Shown one piece after another: positions 9,650-17,025 of a stretch of DNA of 64,000 nt. The DNA comes from Leucothrix pacifica (GTDB taxonomy: Bacteria > Pseudomonadota > Gammaproteobacteria > Thiotrichales > Thiotrichaceae), in the NCBI RefSeq assembly GCF_003172875.1, contig NZ_QGKM01000023.1, forward strand, positions 62,001 to 126,000, given 5' to 3'. The position numbers and the translations under genes were made by a program. The notes under the pieces were generated by a model. That model had not been told where the DNA came from. It saw only the letters and a program-made list of their open reading frames with translations, and did not search any database. Numbering within the stretch: the first letter of the stretch is position 1; each line of letters opens with the position of its first letter.

Positions 9650-10696
9650 ATCCGGCGTTGCCAAACTTATCCCTGCTTTTAAGGACTGGTTTAACACTTT
9701 CTCGGTGAATAACTGCTTAGTTTTGATGACCGATTTCATGTCCTTGGTGTAGTAATACACGCGCCACTCCACCGCATAATCACCTGTGTCGCCCACCCGG
9801 ATTTCCAGCTCATGCCCAGATTCTATTGGGATGGATTCATCATTTGATGCTGCTGTATAAGCCTCCTGAAACATGGCTTTAACCGCTTCAGGCGATACAT
9901 CGTAGCCAATTTTGAACAGCAGACCTTGTCGAAATCCACGAACAGAGGCAAATTTAGATAAGTTATAAATGGAGGATTCACGCAACTTGGCGTTTTTGAT
10001 CAAGACACGACTATTGTTCACCATGTCTAACAATTCTGTATGAAACAAACGCGTCCGGTATACCCTTGCAGTGAAATTATCACCATCAATCTGTATCACA
10101 TCACCCTCTTCCACTAAGTTGCTGTTTAAAATAATCAGCCCACTGATGATATCCGGTGCCCAAGAGCCTTGTGTAAGCGCTAGCACTACGCCTATTACCC
10201 CGATAAAGCCACTAGCCTCCAGCAGGCTCTCAAAGCCTAACAACTGGACAATTCCTATCAAGGCAAACACAAAAATAAAGGCGCCAACCAGCAAGCTTAA
10301 AAAGCGACTGTTGTAGCTTTCACTAATTACTTTCTCACCAGCGATTTCGCGGGTGTTTCCGTATTGCCTACGGATAAAGAACTGCAGGATCTGTGTTGCC
10401 CAGTAACCGGAAAACGCGATCATAATGACGCCAATGAGCTTTTTGGTAACGCCGCTTTCAAGACTGTTAAAGATAAATTGATTGAGCAACAGCACAACAA
10501 TAATCAGGAGACCACTTGCTCTGAATATTTTTAATTTAGTTTGATTGCTGCTCAGCTTCAGGTCTAAATGAAATATTTTCTCGAAAATAGTCCGTGATAA
10601 CAGAATGAGCAAAGCACAGCTCAGCCACAGTATTAGTTCTATAACAGACGTCGTACTCCAGACTTTGCTGAGGTATGACCCGATTTCAGAAATCAC
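9617..10696 (-). CDS. Mechanosensitive ion channel, MscS family
   Basis: A 359-residue small-conductance channel that opens on membrane stretch and releases solutes during osmotic downshock. Hydrophobic segments lie near residues 16-35, 57-77, 86-106 and 131-153. They are followed by the pore-lining segment ASGFIGVIGVVLALTQG and the MscS beta domain (GDVIQIDGDNFTARVYRTRLFHTE). The start is GTG with AGGATC before it. The glycine/alanine pore helix differs in detail from E. coli MscS, so conductance cannot be inferred. It lies next to the left end of the mobile element. Confidence 0.85.
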   Translation of the reverse strand: MISEIGSYLSKVWSTTSVIELILWLSCALLILLSRTIFEKIFHLDLKLSSNQTKLKIFRASGLLIIVVLLLNQFIFNSLESGVTKKLIGVIMIAFSGYWATQILQFFIRRQYGNTREIAGEKVISESYNSRFLSLLVGAFIFVFALIGIVQLLGFESLLEASGFIGVIGVVLALTQGSWAPDIISGLIILNSNLVEEGDVIQIDGDNFTARVYRTRLFHTELLDMVNNSRVLIKNAKLRESSIYNLSKFASVRGFRQGLLFKIGYDVSPEAVKAMFQEAYTAASNDESIPIESGHELEIRVGDTGDYAVEWRVYYYTKDMKSVIKTKQLFTEKVLNQSLKAGISLATPDLYERVDAGQD

Positions 10697-10827
10697 ATGC
10701 GATCCTTTCTTTTCTGGCTTCGATTAATTCAGGCGAAGGTATTTGCCAGTTACGTCGATAATACGCACTGCGAGGCGAGCTTACAAAGGAATTGGAAATT
10801 GGATGGTAAAGCGGGGAGGAATATCAA

Positions 10828-10849
10828 TGGTGCCAGGGCCTGAATCGAA
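10828..10849 (+). repeat. Left attachment site (att), degenerate copy of tRNA-Leu 3' end
   Basis: TGGTGCC-AGGGCC-T-GAATCGAA matches the tRNA-Leu end at 21434-21456 (TGGTGCCCAGGGCC-G-GAATCGAA) in 21 of 23 aligned columns. In tRNA-targeting insertion the original chromosomal 3' end is moved to the far side of the element, and this copy fits that role. Confidence 0.8.
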
Positions 10850-10901
10850 GTAAGTCAATTAACCTATTAAATACAGCAACTTAGAAAATCACTAAAAATA
10901 A

Positions 10902-10921
10902 ATACCAACAATTGTACCAAC
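10902..10921 (+). repeat. Integrase arm-type sites, left (two TACCAAC)
   Basis: ATACCAAC at 10902-10909 and TACCAAC at 10915-10921 repeat the motif found four times beside the integrase gene. Short repeats near both att sites are the usual layout of integrase arm-binding sites. Confidence 0.6.
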
Positions 10922-10967
10922 AAATTAAAACGCCTCACTGTATTTTGCTTAGTTTGTAATCAATATA

Positions 10968-11027
10968 CTGAAGAAGATCACGCTGGCATCGTCACACACC
11001 AGTGCTGAAGAAGATCACGCTGGTATC
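10968..11027 (+). repeat. Direct repeat pair, 23 bases, 37-base period
   Basis: CTGAAGAAGATCACGCTGG followed by (C/T)ATC occurs at 10968-10990 and 11005-11027 with one difference. It lies inside the left end and may be a protein-binding site pair. Confidence 0.7.
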
Positions 11028-11130
11028 AGTCACCCTCTAAATAGGTTCTAAGACTATTTTTATAAAGCCTCTAAAAACTACAAAACCAACCCTATTTAGA
11101 CTTGATACAGGTATTTTATAAACCTCTAAT

Positions 11131-11144
11131 TAGGGTATACCCTA
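11131..11144. repeat. Perfect 14-base palindrome
   Basis: TAGGGTATACCCTA equals its own reverse complement. It sits in a cluster with CTAAATAGG (11037-11045), its reverse complement (11091-11099), and CCTATTTATAG (11141-11151). It could be an operator or part of an origin. Confidence 0.6.
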
Positions 11145-11185
11145 TTTATAGAACATATTCCCGACACCAAGAAAATGATACACAC

Positions 11186-11211
11186 AAAAAAGCCGGAATA
11201 ATTATCCGGCT
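11186..11211 (-). terminator. Intrinsic terminator of the eight-gene element operon
   Basis: On the minus strand AGCCGGA, a seven-base loop and TCCGGCT are followed by TTTTTTGTG. It lies 25 bases past the stop of the last operon gene. Confidence 0.85.
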
Positions 11212-11236
11212 CTCGTTCTGCGACTGGTTACGCTTG

Positions 11237-12679
11237 TCAGGGTGAATTGATCCAAGTACCCGTTTGATTCTCTTTCACTGAGTAGACTATCTGACAATCG
11301 GTGCAGCCTACTTGCCCGTTCCATGCTTTTAGGTTGGATTCTGAGACGCTCGTTTTTTTGCCACACTCAGGACAAGCCGATCTATACATTAGCTCCCCTT
11401 CTCCGGTCTGGTCGGTTGGTAATACGAATTCAGGATTGACGATATATTTAGCCACAACCTGACCACCTTTTCCGAAGTCTGGATTATCCAAAATAACCCG
11501 CTCATCTTTCAGTCTTTCCAGTATCTCACCTGCTTTCTGTTGACGTTCTGCATCAGTTACAAAACTAACATTCATCTTCACCAGCTTACTTTTTATAGGT
11601 CGCTGTGTTGGCTTAATTTCACCGATTAACACTCCGTCCCTGATTTGCTCATAATGCGTTTCTGAATAGTCGATTTTACCGCCCTTCTCAGTATCAACAT
11701 TTGGTGTACGTACACCAGCATCATTTTCACTATTTGAAACCGCCCCCGCCATTGAATCAACTGGTGCGGGGCGGTTTTCAATGTCACCACTTGAACCCTT
11801 GTTAGAATTCACGCTTTCAGCTTGTCGGGGAAGTGCTTTAGCCGGGACTTTTTCACGCTGTAAAAACCCGTTAAATCGATTAGCTAAGGGTGAAAGTTCA
11901 TGGTTTGCCGCTTGGAAATTTGAACCGTCTGAATTCCAGTCATGAGCCTTTTTCGCCTTCAAACTAAACGCTGGCATAGCCACAAGGGGATTGATATACA
12001 CGGCATGAAACATAGACACGAATAGTGCACCAAAACTGCACGCGATACTGAATAGCATGATTGTGATGTATTGTTCATCGCTGCCGGATTCAAGCATTTG
12101 AACGGGCTTCTTTAACGTGTGACTTGCTTCCTGTTGGGCAATGTCTACCAGTCGGTTTTGATACGCTGCCTTAGCATCAAGGATTGCTATCTGCCTAGAT
12201 TCTGAATTGTGTATCAGGCTTGCTCTGGCGATGGCTGCGTCTCTGGTGATGGCTGCCGATCGTTTCATATTGGCGAATGATGAAGCGCCTACACTGTAAG
12301 ACGCTGTTTGAGTATCCCGTCTATCAGCATCAGCTAATTGACTATTCACACCAGCAAACACCGCCATACAAGCGATGACACAAGCGAATAGGGCCTGTAT
12401 GAATACACCAAACGACAAACCGTCTAATCGATAGCTTGTCACCAGTGATTTGCCCAATGGTATTTCTAACGCTGCAATACCCGTTCCGGCTGCATAAAGC
12501 ATCACTGACCAAATGAATAAACTCTCTGCCGTTGTTAGCTTGGAATCTAAGAAATTGCCCATGTGGTAGCTGTTCACCAGTACCAGTGACACGGCGATTA
12601 ACATCAACAAAGCACCGAACAAACGAGATGCACCTACACTGTGCCCGGCTATAACTTGATTTCTAAATACTGCGCTCAT
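11237..12679 (-). CDS. Element membrane protein with C-terminal zinc ribbon, unknown function
   Basis: I do not recognise this 480-residue family. Hydrophobic segments lie near residues 18-38, 52-74, 86-112 and 202-228. A soluble, alanine-rich, possibly coiled-coil stretch (about 113-200) lies between the third and fourth. The second half is polar, low in complexity around 250-330, and ends in a CPEC-x19-CTDC zinc ribbon (about residues 436-462). It is the last and longest gene of the operon and starts with an ATGA overlap. A membrane-anchored regulator or an entry or exclusion factor would fit the architecture, but nothing in the sequence decides this. Confidence 0.75.
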   Translation of the reverse strand: MSAVFRNQVIAGHSVGASRLFGALLMLIAVSLVLVNSYHMGNFLDSKLTTAESLFIWSVMLYAAGTGIAALEIPLGKSLVTSYRLDGLSFGVFIQALFACVIACMAVFAGVNSQLADADRRDTQTASYSVGASSFANMKRSAAITRDAAIARASLIHNSESRQIAILDAKAAYQNRLVDIAQQEASHTLKKPVQMLESGSDEQYITIMLFSIACSFGALFVSMFHAVYINPLVAMPAFSLKAKKAHDWNSDGSNFQAANHELSPLANRFNGFLQREKVPAKALPRQAESVNSNKGSSGDIENRPAPVDSMAGAVSNSENDAGVRTPNVDTEKGGKIDYSETHYEQIRDGVLIGEIKPTQRPIKSKLVKMNVSFVTDAERQQKAGEILERLKDERVILDNPDFGKGGQVVAKYIVNPEFVLPTDQTGEGELMYRSACPECGKKTSVSESNLKAWNGQVGCTDCQIVYSVKENQTGTWINSP

Positions 12680-12885
12680 GATAGTTTTCTCCGAGTAACC
12701 AAATAAAGTTCAACACCGTACTGATTAACGCCCTGATAGTTGAGAAACACTTCCCAACCATAGGCACGCTGTTGGATAACGTATGAATCACGTGATAGTT
12801 CATCTTTGAAAGTCATAGATTCAGTCATTGCTTGCTGCTCCTGTACTGGCATTGGGATAACTAACTGCTCCGCTGTTGCACTCAT
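12676..12885 (-). CDS. Small element protein (69 aa), unknown
   Basis: Unrecognised. It has a short acidic-polar N-terminus and then a basic, aromatic half (YVIQQRAYGWEVFLNYQG, ending LVTRRKLS) that looks like a compact beta domain. It has no signal peptide or membrane segment. It overlaps the genes on both sides by ATGA, which supports real translation. Confidence 0.65.
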   Translation of the reverse strand: MSATAEQLVIPMPVQEQQAMTESMTFKDELSRDSYVIQQRAYGWEVFLNYQGVNQYGVELYLVTRRKLS

Positions 12886-13094
12886 CGGCTCACCTCCATT
12901 CTGTGCAAGTCATTGGTTAAGGTGTTGAAGCAGTCCTCAAGGTCGCTTGCTTCCTGATCCGCTTGAAGCTTCAGCAACTTGATATAAGCCACCATCGGAT
13001 TCCAACCGATAGCGGCCAAACCAGTGAAGGGAATATACGCTTGGTGCTGGCTGCCGTACCGCTCAATAATCACGCCGTTAATTGATAGCTTCAT
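12882..13094 (-). CDS. Small element protein (70 aa), unknown
   Basis: Unrecognised. The N-terminal half reads as beta strands (MKLSINGVIIERYG, AYIPFTGLAAIGW) and the C-terminal half as an amphipathic helix (LLKLQADQEASDLEDCFNTL). Four-base overlaps with both neighbours place it in the operon. Confidence 0.65.
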   Translation of the reverse strand: MKLSINGVIIERYGSQHQAYIPFTGLAAIGWNPMVAYIKLLKLQADQEASDLEDCFNTLTNDLHRMEVSR

Positions 13095-13294
13095 ACTTCC
13101 CCCATTGCTTCGCGTTCCGCTGCTTCATAGGCTTCTGACTCGTAACCCTCAATTTTATTTAGCAAAGTTCTCTCCTCATCTGTTAAGTCACTTTCATTAA
13201 CCAAGTAGTGAGAAATTAACGCCAACTCATTCACGGTCAATTGGCAATTGATAACGGTCATTCCTAATTCATGCTCATCTATTAGCAAGCTCAT
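13091..13294 (-). CDS. Small acidic element protein (67 aa), unknown
   Basis: Unrecognised and strongly acidic, predicted mainly helical from about residue 20 (VNELALISHYL; LTDEERTLLNKIEG). Its ATG overlaps the stop of the Rep_trans gene (ATGA), so its translation is probably coupled to Rep. Small acidic proteins after a replication gene are sometimes DNA mimics or Rep partners, but nothing here shows that. Confidence 0.65.
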   Translation of the reverse strand: MSLLIDEHELGMTVINCQLTVNELALISHYLVNESDLTDEERTLLNKIEGYESEAYEAAEREAMGEV

Positions 13295-14568
13295 GCTGCC
13301 ACCTCCTGAACATCGAAGATAAATTCCTTCAAACCATCCGAACGGGTCAACCAGTCGATAATTTGCTGAAGTTCTAAGCCTTCATCCTGTAGCGTTTTGA
13401 GTAATCGCCCGTAACTATGCTTTGCCCAATACACTTTCTTGGCAATAGATAGGCTTTTTTCTCGCTGAAAGTTGGATAGTTGAACCTGCTGTACACGCTC
13501 CAAGCTTAAAGAGGCGCGGTATTCGTGCATTAATTGACGAACGCCTGAACGATCTAGCGCAAAGTATTCATCGGGCCTTAACATCACGTCTAAAGGTATC
13601 TCGCGGCCTGTACCCTTGCGGCTCATTTCATGCTCAACACGTACCCAAGCGCGGTCCATGCTTTCCGGTTCCGCTTCAGCACCGAGTAGCTCCTTGCCTT
13701 TCTCATAAATCCTGAAGAAGTCCGCTGAACCTTTACGGCTGCCAATGTATGCAGTCAATCCGGCTGGACAATGCTCTATAGGGTCATAGCTTTCAGGGGT
13801 AACACCACCAACCAGCAAGGTTGACCAATCACCCGCAATAGAACTGGTTTGTTTCATATTTGGATTGCGTAGCTTGTCGGACTTGAACAACCCGTTATTG
13901 ATAGCCTCACCGTATAGTGAAGGCACGGTATAACCATGCTCTAGGCAGTATTCGCCATCAAGGTCTAAGGCTATGTCTATGCGACTGAAACGCCATTCAA
14001 ATTCAATGAATAGGGAATAAAGCTCTAACCATAGATCGGGGTATTGAAGCTGCAACCACTTACAACCAACACCCGTTAATTCAATCATGCCGCCTTTGTT
14101 GCGTCCTGCTTCAGCCATGGCAATATGACCAATGGTTAAATTGTCGTTATCTCGCTGTAGCAACAATTTGGCGCTCTGGTCGTAACCGTGTAAGCCTTTC
14201 TCAGTCCATCGGACTATGACATTAGCTTGATCCAGAATACCGCCTTTAGAGTCAACATCGCTCATGGTAGAAATGAAGCTTTCAAGGTCAGTACAGGTGG
14301 CGCGTAGCCAATCGATCTTAGTTACCTGTAACCCGTTTTTAGCCTGTTTTTTGGTAGGTAACCCATAACCCCCCGTATTACAGTACGGGGGATAAGTCGC
14401 GCTTTGCGCTCCTTTAAAATCAACACCTTGCAACATGTCACCGACAACCATGCCGCCCACATTATTAGATTTTAGCGATTGGAGCGCCTCGCGTTCTGCC
14501 TGTAGCTCCTTTGCTTGGTTCCGGTGTTTACGTGCTTTTTCAATGTGTCCCTTTGGTAGGTTCATCAT
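13291..14568 (-). CDS. Rep_trans-type replication initiator or relaxase
   Basis: A 425-residue protein resembling the replication initiation factor family (PF02486 type) that includes pT181-like Rep, CTX phage RstA and Tn916-type MobT. These proteins nick one DNA strand through a tyrosine. Supporting segments are IDWLRATC (about 93), FEWRFSRIDIALDLDG (about 190-205), LTAYIGSRKGSADFFRIYEKG (about 270-290, the family core) and AWVRVEHEMSRKG (about 305-317). It overlaps its neighbours by ATGA at both ends. It may drive rolling-circle replication of the excised circle or start mobilisation; sequence does not separate the two. Confidence 0.72.
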   Translation of the reverse strand: MMNLPKGHIEKARKHRNQAKELQAEREALQSLKSNNVGGMVVGDMLQGVDFKGAQSATYPPYCNTGGYGLPTKKQAKNGLQVTKIDWLRATCTDLESFISTMSDVDSKGGILDQANVIVRWTEKGLHGYDQSAKLLLQRDNDNLTIGHIAMAEAGRNKGGMIELTGVGCKWLQLQYPDLWLELYSLFIEFEWRFSRIDIALDLDGEYCLEHGYTVPSLYGEAINNGLFKSDKLRNPNMKQTSSIAGDWSTLLVGGVTPESYDPIEHCPAGLTAYIGSRKGSADFFRIYEKGKELLGAEAEPESMDRAWVRVEHEMSRKGTGREIPLDVMLRPDEYFALDRSGVRQLMHEYRASLSLERVQQVQLSNFQREKSLSIAKKVYWAKHSYGRLLKTLQDEGLELQQIIDWLTRSDGLKEFIFDVQEVAA

Positions 14569-14729
14569 GCCAACACCTCACGACTTAACCAACGGTTCCC
14601 CAAACAAGCTTGTAAGGCTGGCTTTTGCTTTTCTGGTGTGTTTGTTAGGCGCTTGCTGATTTCGCCTTGTACTAGGCTTACACGCTCCACGAATGGCAGT
14701 ATCTTTGTATTGGGATTAGGCTTACTCAT
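14565..14729 (-). CDS. Small element protein (54 aa), unknown
   Basis: Unrecognised. The start at 14729 is set by GGAGGTGAACGA and by the ATGA overlap with the upstream stop; a longer start at 14753 lacks a site. It is polar with one short helix (VERVSLVQGEISKRL). It directly precedes the Rep gene and overlaps it by four bases, so it may couple Rep translation. Confidence 0.6.
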   Translation of the reverse strand: MSKPNPNTKILPFVERVSLVQGEISKRLTNTPEKQKPALQACLGNRWLSREVLA

Positions 14730-15172
14730 TCGTTCACCTCCGTTACACGCCACAATTCAAGCATTCCCGCCGCAATAACGAATCCCGCGGGTTCGATCAC
14801 ATCCGAACCTATGCACCAGTGAGTATGATTGACCTCAGGAATATTAGAGATAGTGGAAAACACCAAGCGCAGATAAAGCTCATAGGCTTCTGACTGCTTA
14901 AAGTCGGGATGCTCACAGGCTTGATAGTTCCAGCACTTACAGGCTGATAGCACTTGCGGCCATTGCGTTTCAAGTCGGTAAAACGTGAAGGAATAACGTT
15001 CCTCTTCGTCGAATTTCTCACGGTAACGATAGGCTACAGATTTGTGATTTTCCTTCAGCAACACCTCACCAATACGGTTAATCTCTAAGGGTGTGTCCTG
15101 AATGATCTGGTATTGAATAGCCGCTGATACAAGGTAGGAAATATGCTCATCTGGTAGAACGTATGCACTCAT
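14726..15172 (-). CDS. Mobile-element protein of unknown function (148 aa)
   Basis: No known function. It resembles, from memory, a family seen in phages and integrative elements that starts with an MSAYVLP...HI-like segment, has a SVAYRY segment and a cysteine motif of the form CWNYQACEHP (about residues 80-90). No catalytic motif or membrane segment is visible. It overlaps both neighbours by four bases. Confidence 0.65.
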   Translation of the reverse strand: MSAYVLPDEHISYLVSAAIQYQIIQDTPLEINRIGEVLLKENHKSVAYRYREKFDEEERYSFTFYRLETQWPQVLSACKCWNYQACEHPDFKQSEAYELYLRLVFSTISNIPEVNHTHWCIGSDVIEPAGFVIAAGMLELWRVTEVNE

Positions 15173-15513
15173 GATTCACCCCCGAACGTGTCAGTAATGA
15201 ATTCAATGGCTTCCTGAAGGGTAAAGAAGTCTGCTGTTTCTAAGTTCTGGCCTCTCTGCGTCTGCCTGAAGTAAGACACGTCAACAAAACTGCATTCTTT
15301 CGGCTGTAAGTCCTGTTGGCCTTTGTGGTAGCCCGATACTATCCAAGCAATAGGATTATTGGCACGGTAAACGATTAAGCCGGTATCAGTCACAGAAAGC
15401 GTTATTTCACCCTGTAACGTGGTTTTAGCTGGTGCATAGGGAATTGATTCAACTACCGCGCTGAATGCGGGTAGTGGTGCGCCTGTTGGACGCAATAAGG
15501 TTGGTGCGGTCAT
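15169..15513 (-). CDS. First gene of the element operon (114 aa), unknown
   Basis: Unrecognised, soluble, mixed alpha/beta protein (ITLSVTDTGLIVYRANNPIAW; DFFTLQEAIEFITDTFG at the C-terminus). It has a strong site (AGGAGTCATACT) before the ATG and opens the eight-gene operon after a hairpin-rich leader. Its stop overlaps the next start (ATGA). Confidence 0.65.
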   Translation of the reverse strand: MTAPTLLRPTGAPLPAFSAVVESIPYAPAKTTLQGEITLSVTDTGLIVYRANNPIAWIVSGYHKGQQDLQPKECSFVDVSYFRQTQRGQNLETADFFTLQEAIEFITDTFGGES

Positions 15514-15800
15514 AGTATGACTCCTACGGAATTATATAAGTGACACAAAAGGTCAGGAGCTTATAAACGTCCGTAAGAAACGCCGAAAAGGCCTTTCCAC
15601 TTTTTAGCGGTCTTGTATAGCCTAATCACTCCCGACTATACCGCCGATTGTGAATTGTGCAGCTATCTCAAAACCGCCTGAAGCGGTAATATGCCGCTTA
15701 CGTCTTTCTATAAGTCCCGCCTATGTGCGGTTAATGGCTCCGATCTCTCGGGCCTGCTATTAAGATAATGCTTTGGTGTTTATTTGGTCTAATGATAAAA

Positions 15801-15828
15801 ATTCATAGATTGTTTGTTATCTATGAAT
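15801..15828. repeat. Perfect 10-base inverted repeat with 8-base loop
   Basis: ATTCATAGAT, loop TGTTTGTT, ATCTATGAAT. It has no T-run on either side, so it is more likely an operator or DNA hairpin than a terminator. Confidence 0.6.
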
Positions 15829-15867
15829 ATTGGTAATAGATTGAATTAGGTTCCGTTTTTGTCAGGC

Positions 15868-15893
15868 AAAAAAAAGCCACTCAAAAGAATGGC
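15868..15893 (-). terminator. Intrinsic terminator after the 19154-16038 gene set
   Basis: On the minus strand GCCATTC, loop TTTT and GAGTGGC (one G-T pair) are followed by eight T. It separates the AlpA/FinO-like gene set from the Rep operon. Confidence 0.75.
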
Positions 15894-15924
15894 AAAGTGC
15901 TATCAGGGGAGTGATTAGCAAGTA

Positions 15925-16020
15925 TTACTCAGGAACCATTGCACGACCACCAAGCATGGAGTCTAACACTTGGTTGACCGCTGCCAGTATTCCCGCGCTT
16001 GCGGTGTCTCTGTCTGGCAA
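15925..16020 (-). CDS. Possible 31-aa small gene
   Basis: A reading frame with coding-like composition (LPDRDTASAGILAAVNQV.., ending GRAMVPE) lies between the 119-aa gene and the terminator. The only usable start is TTG at 16020, with no well-placed ribosome site, or an unknown start upstream. It could also be a remnant of a longer C-terminus lost by frameshift. Confidence 0.25.
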   Translation of the reverse strand: MPDRDTASAGILAAVNQVLDSMLGGRAMVPE

Positions 16021-16037
16021 TTCCTGATTTATTATTG

Positions 16038-16397
16038 TTAATCAGAACCATACTCGATAAGGGTTAATCGTTCCCAGTCAATTCCAAGTGCATCCAATAC
16101 GCCGCGCTCATCTTCGTGTTCAATACCAATCAAGCTTATCAGCTCCTTATCGTTGATAGGACTAGAAACAATTTCGTGATAATGCTTGTATTGCTCAGGC
16201 TCTAATATTTCTTGCGAACCTTGGTTGTAAACCCCTGCGACTAGATACAGGTATCCGGCAGCATCAGCGCCGCGCTTGATTTTATAAATACACCACCGTT
16301 CCGAAGGTTTAGCCATGTAAAAAACCACTTGAACGGCTTTAATCTTCACCGTAGGTTTGTCATCTGACTTTAGGGTAATTTCTGTGACTTTATCCAT
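16038..16397 (-). CDS. Element protein (119 aa), unknown
   Basis: Unrecognised, soluble and acidic toward the C-terminus. Strand-rich N-terminal half (TVKIKAVQVVFYMAKPSERW) and a helical C-terminal half (GVLDALGIDWERLTLIEYG). It follows the FinO/ProQ-like gene after a 20-base perfect palindrome. No motif suggests a function. Confidence 0.6.
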   Translation of the reverse strand: MDKVTEITLKSDDKPTVKIKAVQVVFYMAKPSERWCIYKIKRGADAAGYLYLVAGVYNQGSQEILEPEQYKHYHEIVSSPINDKELISLIGIEHEDERGVLDALGIDWERLTLIEYGSD

Positions 16398-16437
16398 AAT
16401 CGCTTAGTCTCCAAGAATAAAAAAAACAACACCATAC

Positions 16438-16457
16438 CAACCTGATTAATCAGGTTG
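16438..16457. repeat. Perfect 20-base palindrome
   Basis: CAACCTGATTAATCAGGTTG is its own reverse complement. It lies between the FinO/ProQ-like gene and the 119-aa gene. A T-run begins about 12 bases past it on the minus strand, too far for a standard terminator, so an operator is the likelier role. Confidence 0.65.
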
Positions 16458-16458
16458 A

Positions 16459-17007
16459 TTACTTGCGCCGCTTGCGTGTTTTGGCGCGTTTCTCTGCCGC
16501 TCGTTCTGCCTCAACTCTCACCAGTCGCTTTGCTGCAATACTGGCACGTTCCCAACTCACCAAACCTGTTTGGTTGTCATCAAGATCATAAATAGGTGCA
16601 TCCATGATTGAATTCTTCAGGTAATTGATAGCATTCGTCTGCTTTTTGATTAGCGCCTTTACCACTCGCTTACTTGCTGATAGGTGGCGCGCTCCAATGA
16701 ATTGAAAGACTTGTTTTTCTATGTCATGCGATAGTGGTTGCATTGAACGCCAAGCTTTTGAATGACTTGATAGTGCTTTGTTTAGCTCAGCACCACGTAT
16801 GACAGACGGATTAACACGCTTTTTTTTCTTTGGTGGTGGTTGTGGTTGCTTCTTCTTCGGCTTGTCGAATGTTAATACCCGTTTATTCGTGCGTAGAATC
16901 GCCGCTGGTGCGTTTTCTTCGCTTTCTGGTGTATTGGTGGCTGTGGAGCGTTTGCGCTTGATTATGAGCGTTTTACGTGGTTTATCGTCTGACACTATTT
17001 TCAACAC
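16459..17007 (-). CDS. FinO/ProQ-type RNA-binding protein
   Basis: The C-terminal part (about residues 70-170) fits the ProQ/FinO RNA chaperone domain. The shared pattern is W then PL-x3-I (AWRSMQPLSHDI), an LS helix (LSASKRVVKALI), YL (INYLKNS), then YDLDDNQTGLVS and a closing A-x3-L helix. The N-terminal 60 residues are basic and proline/lysine-rich (KKKQPQPPPKKKKR), as in plasmid FinO proteins. Such proteins stabilise sRNA-mRNA pairs; on plasmids they control transfer or copy number. The start is uncertain: GTG 17007, TTG 17004 or GTG 16995, with AGAGGA just upstream. Confidence 0.65.
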   Translation of the reverse strand: MLKIVSDDKPRKTLIIKRKRSTATNTPESEENAPAAILRTNKRVLTFDKPKKKQPQPPPKKKKRVNPSVIRGAELNKALSSHSKAWRSMQPLSHDIEKQVFQFIGARHLSASKRVVKALIKKQTNAINYLKNSIMDAPIYDLDDNQTGLVSWERASIAAKRLVRVEAERAAEKRAKTRKRRK

Positions 17008-17025
17008 TCCTCTGACTACATAAGG

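Larger units (their letters stand above)
10697..11236. other. Non-coding left end of the element: att, arm sites, repeats, terminator
   Basis: No gene is visible in these 540 bases. From left to right they hold the mscS upstream region, the tRNA-like att copy (10828-10849), two TACCAAC motifs (10902-10921), a 23-base direct repeat (10968-10990 and 11005-11027), AT-rich direct and inverted repeats around CTAAATAGG (11037-11151), a perfect 14-base palindrome (11131-11144) and an intrinsic terminator (11186-11211). Confidence 0.8.
15514..15924 (-). promoter_or_regulatory. Hairpin-rich leader of the element operon
   Basis: No confident gene lies here. Inverted repeats are dense: CCGC/GCGG (15717-15730), AAGCGG/CCGCTT (15681-15699) and ACCGC/GCGGT (15673-15687). 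The last two share bases and cannot form together. A perfect 10-base stem lies at 15801-15828. A 22-codon GTG reading frame (MIRLYKTAKKWKGLFGVSYG..) lies on the minus strand within the leader and could be a leader peptide. Attenuation or a single-strand origin would fit; neither is shown. Confidence 0.45.
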
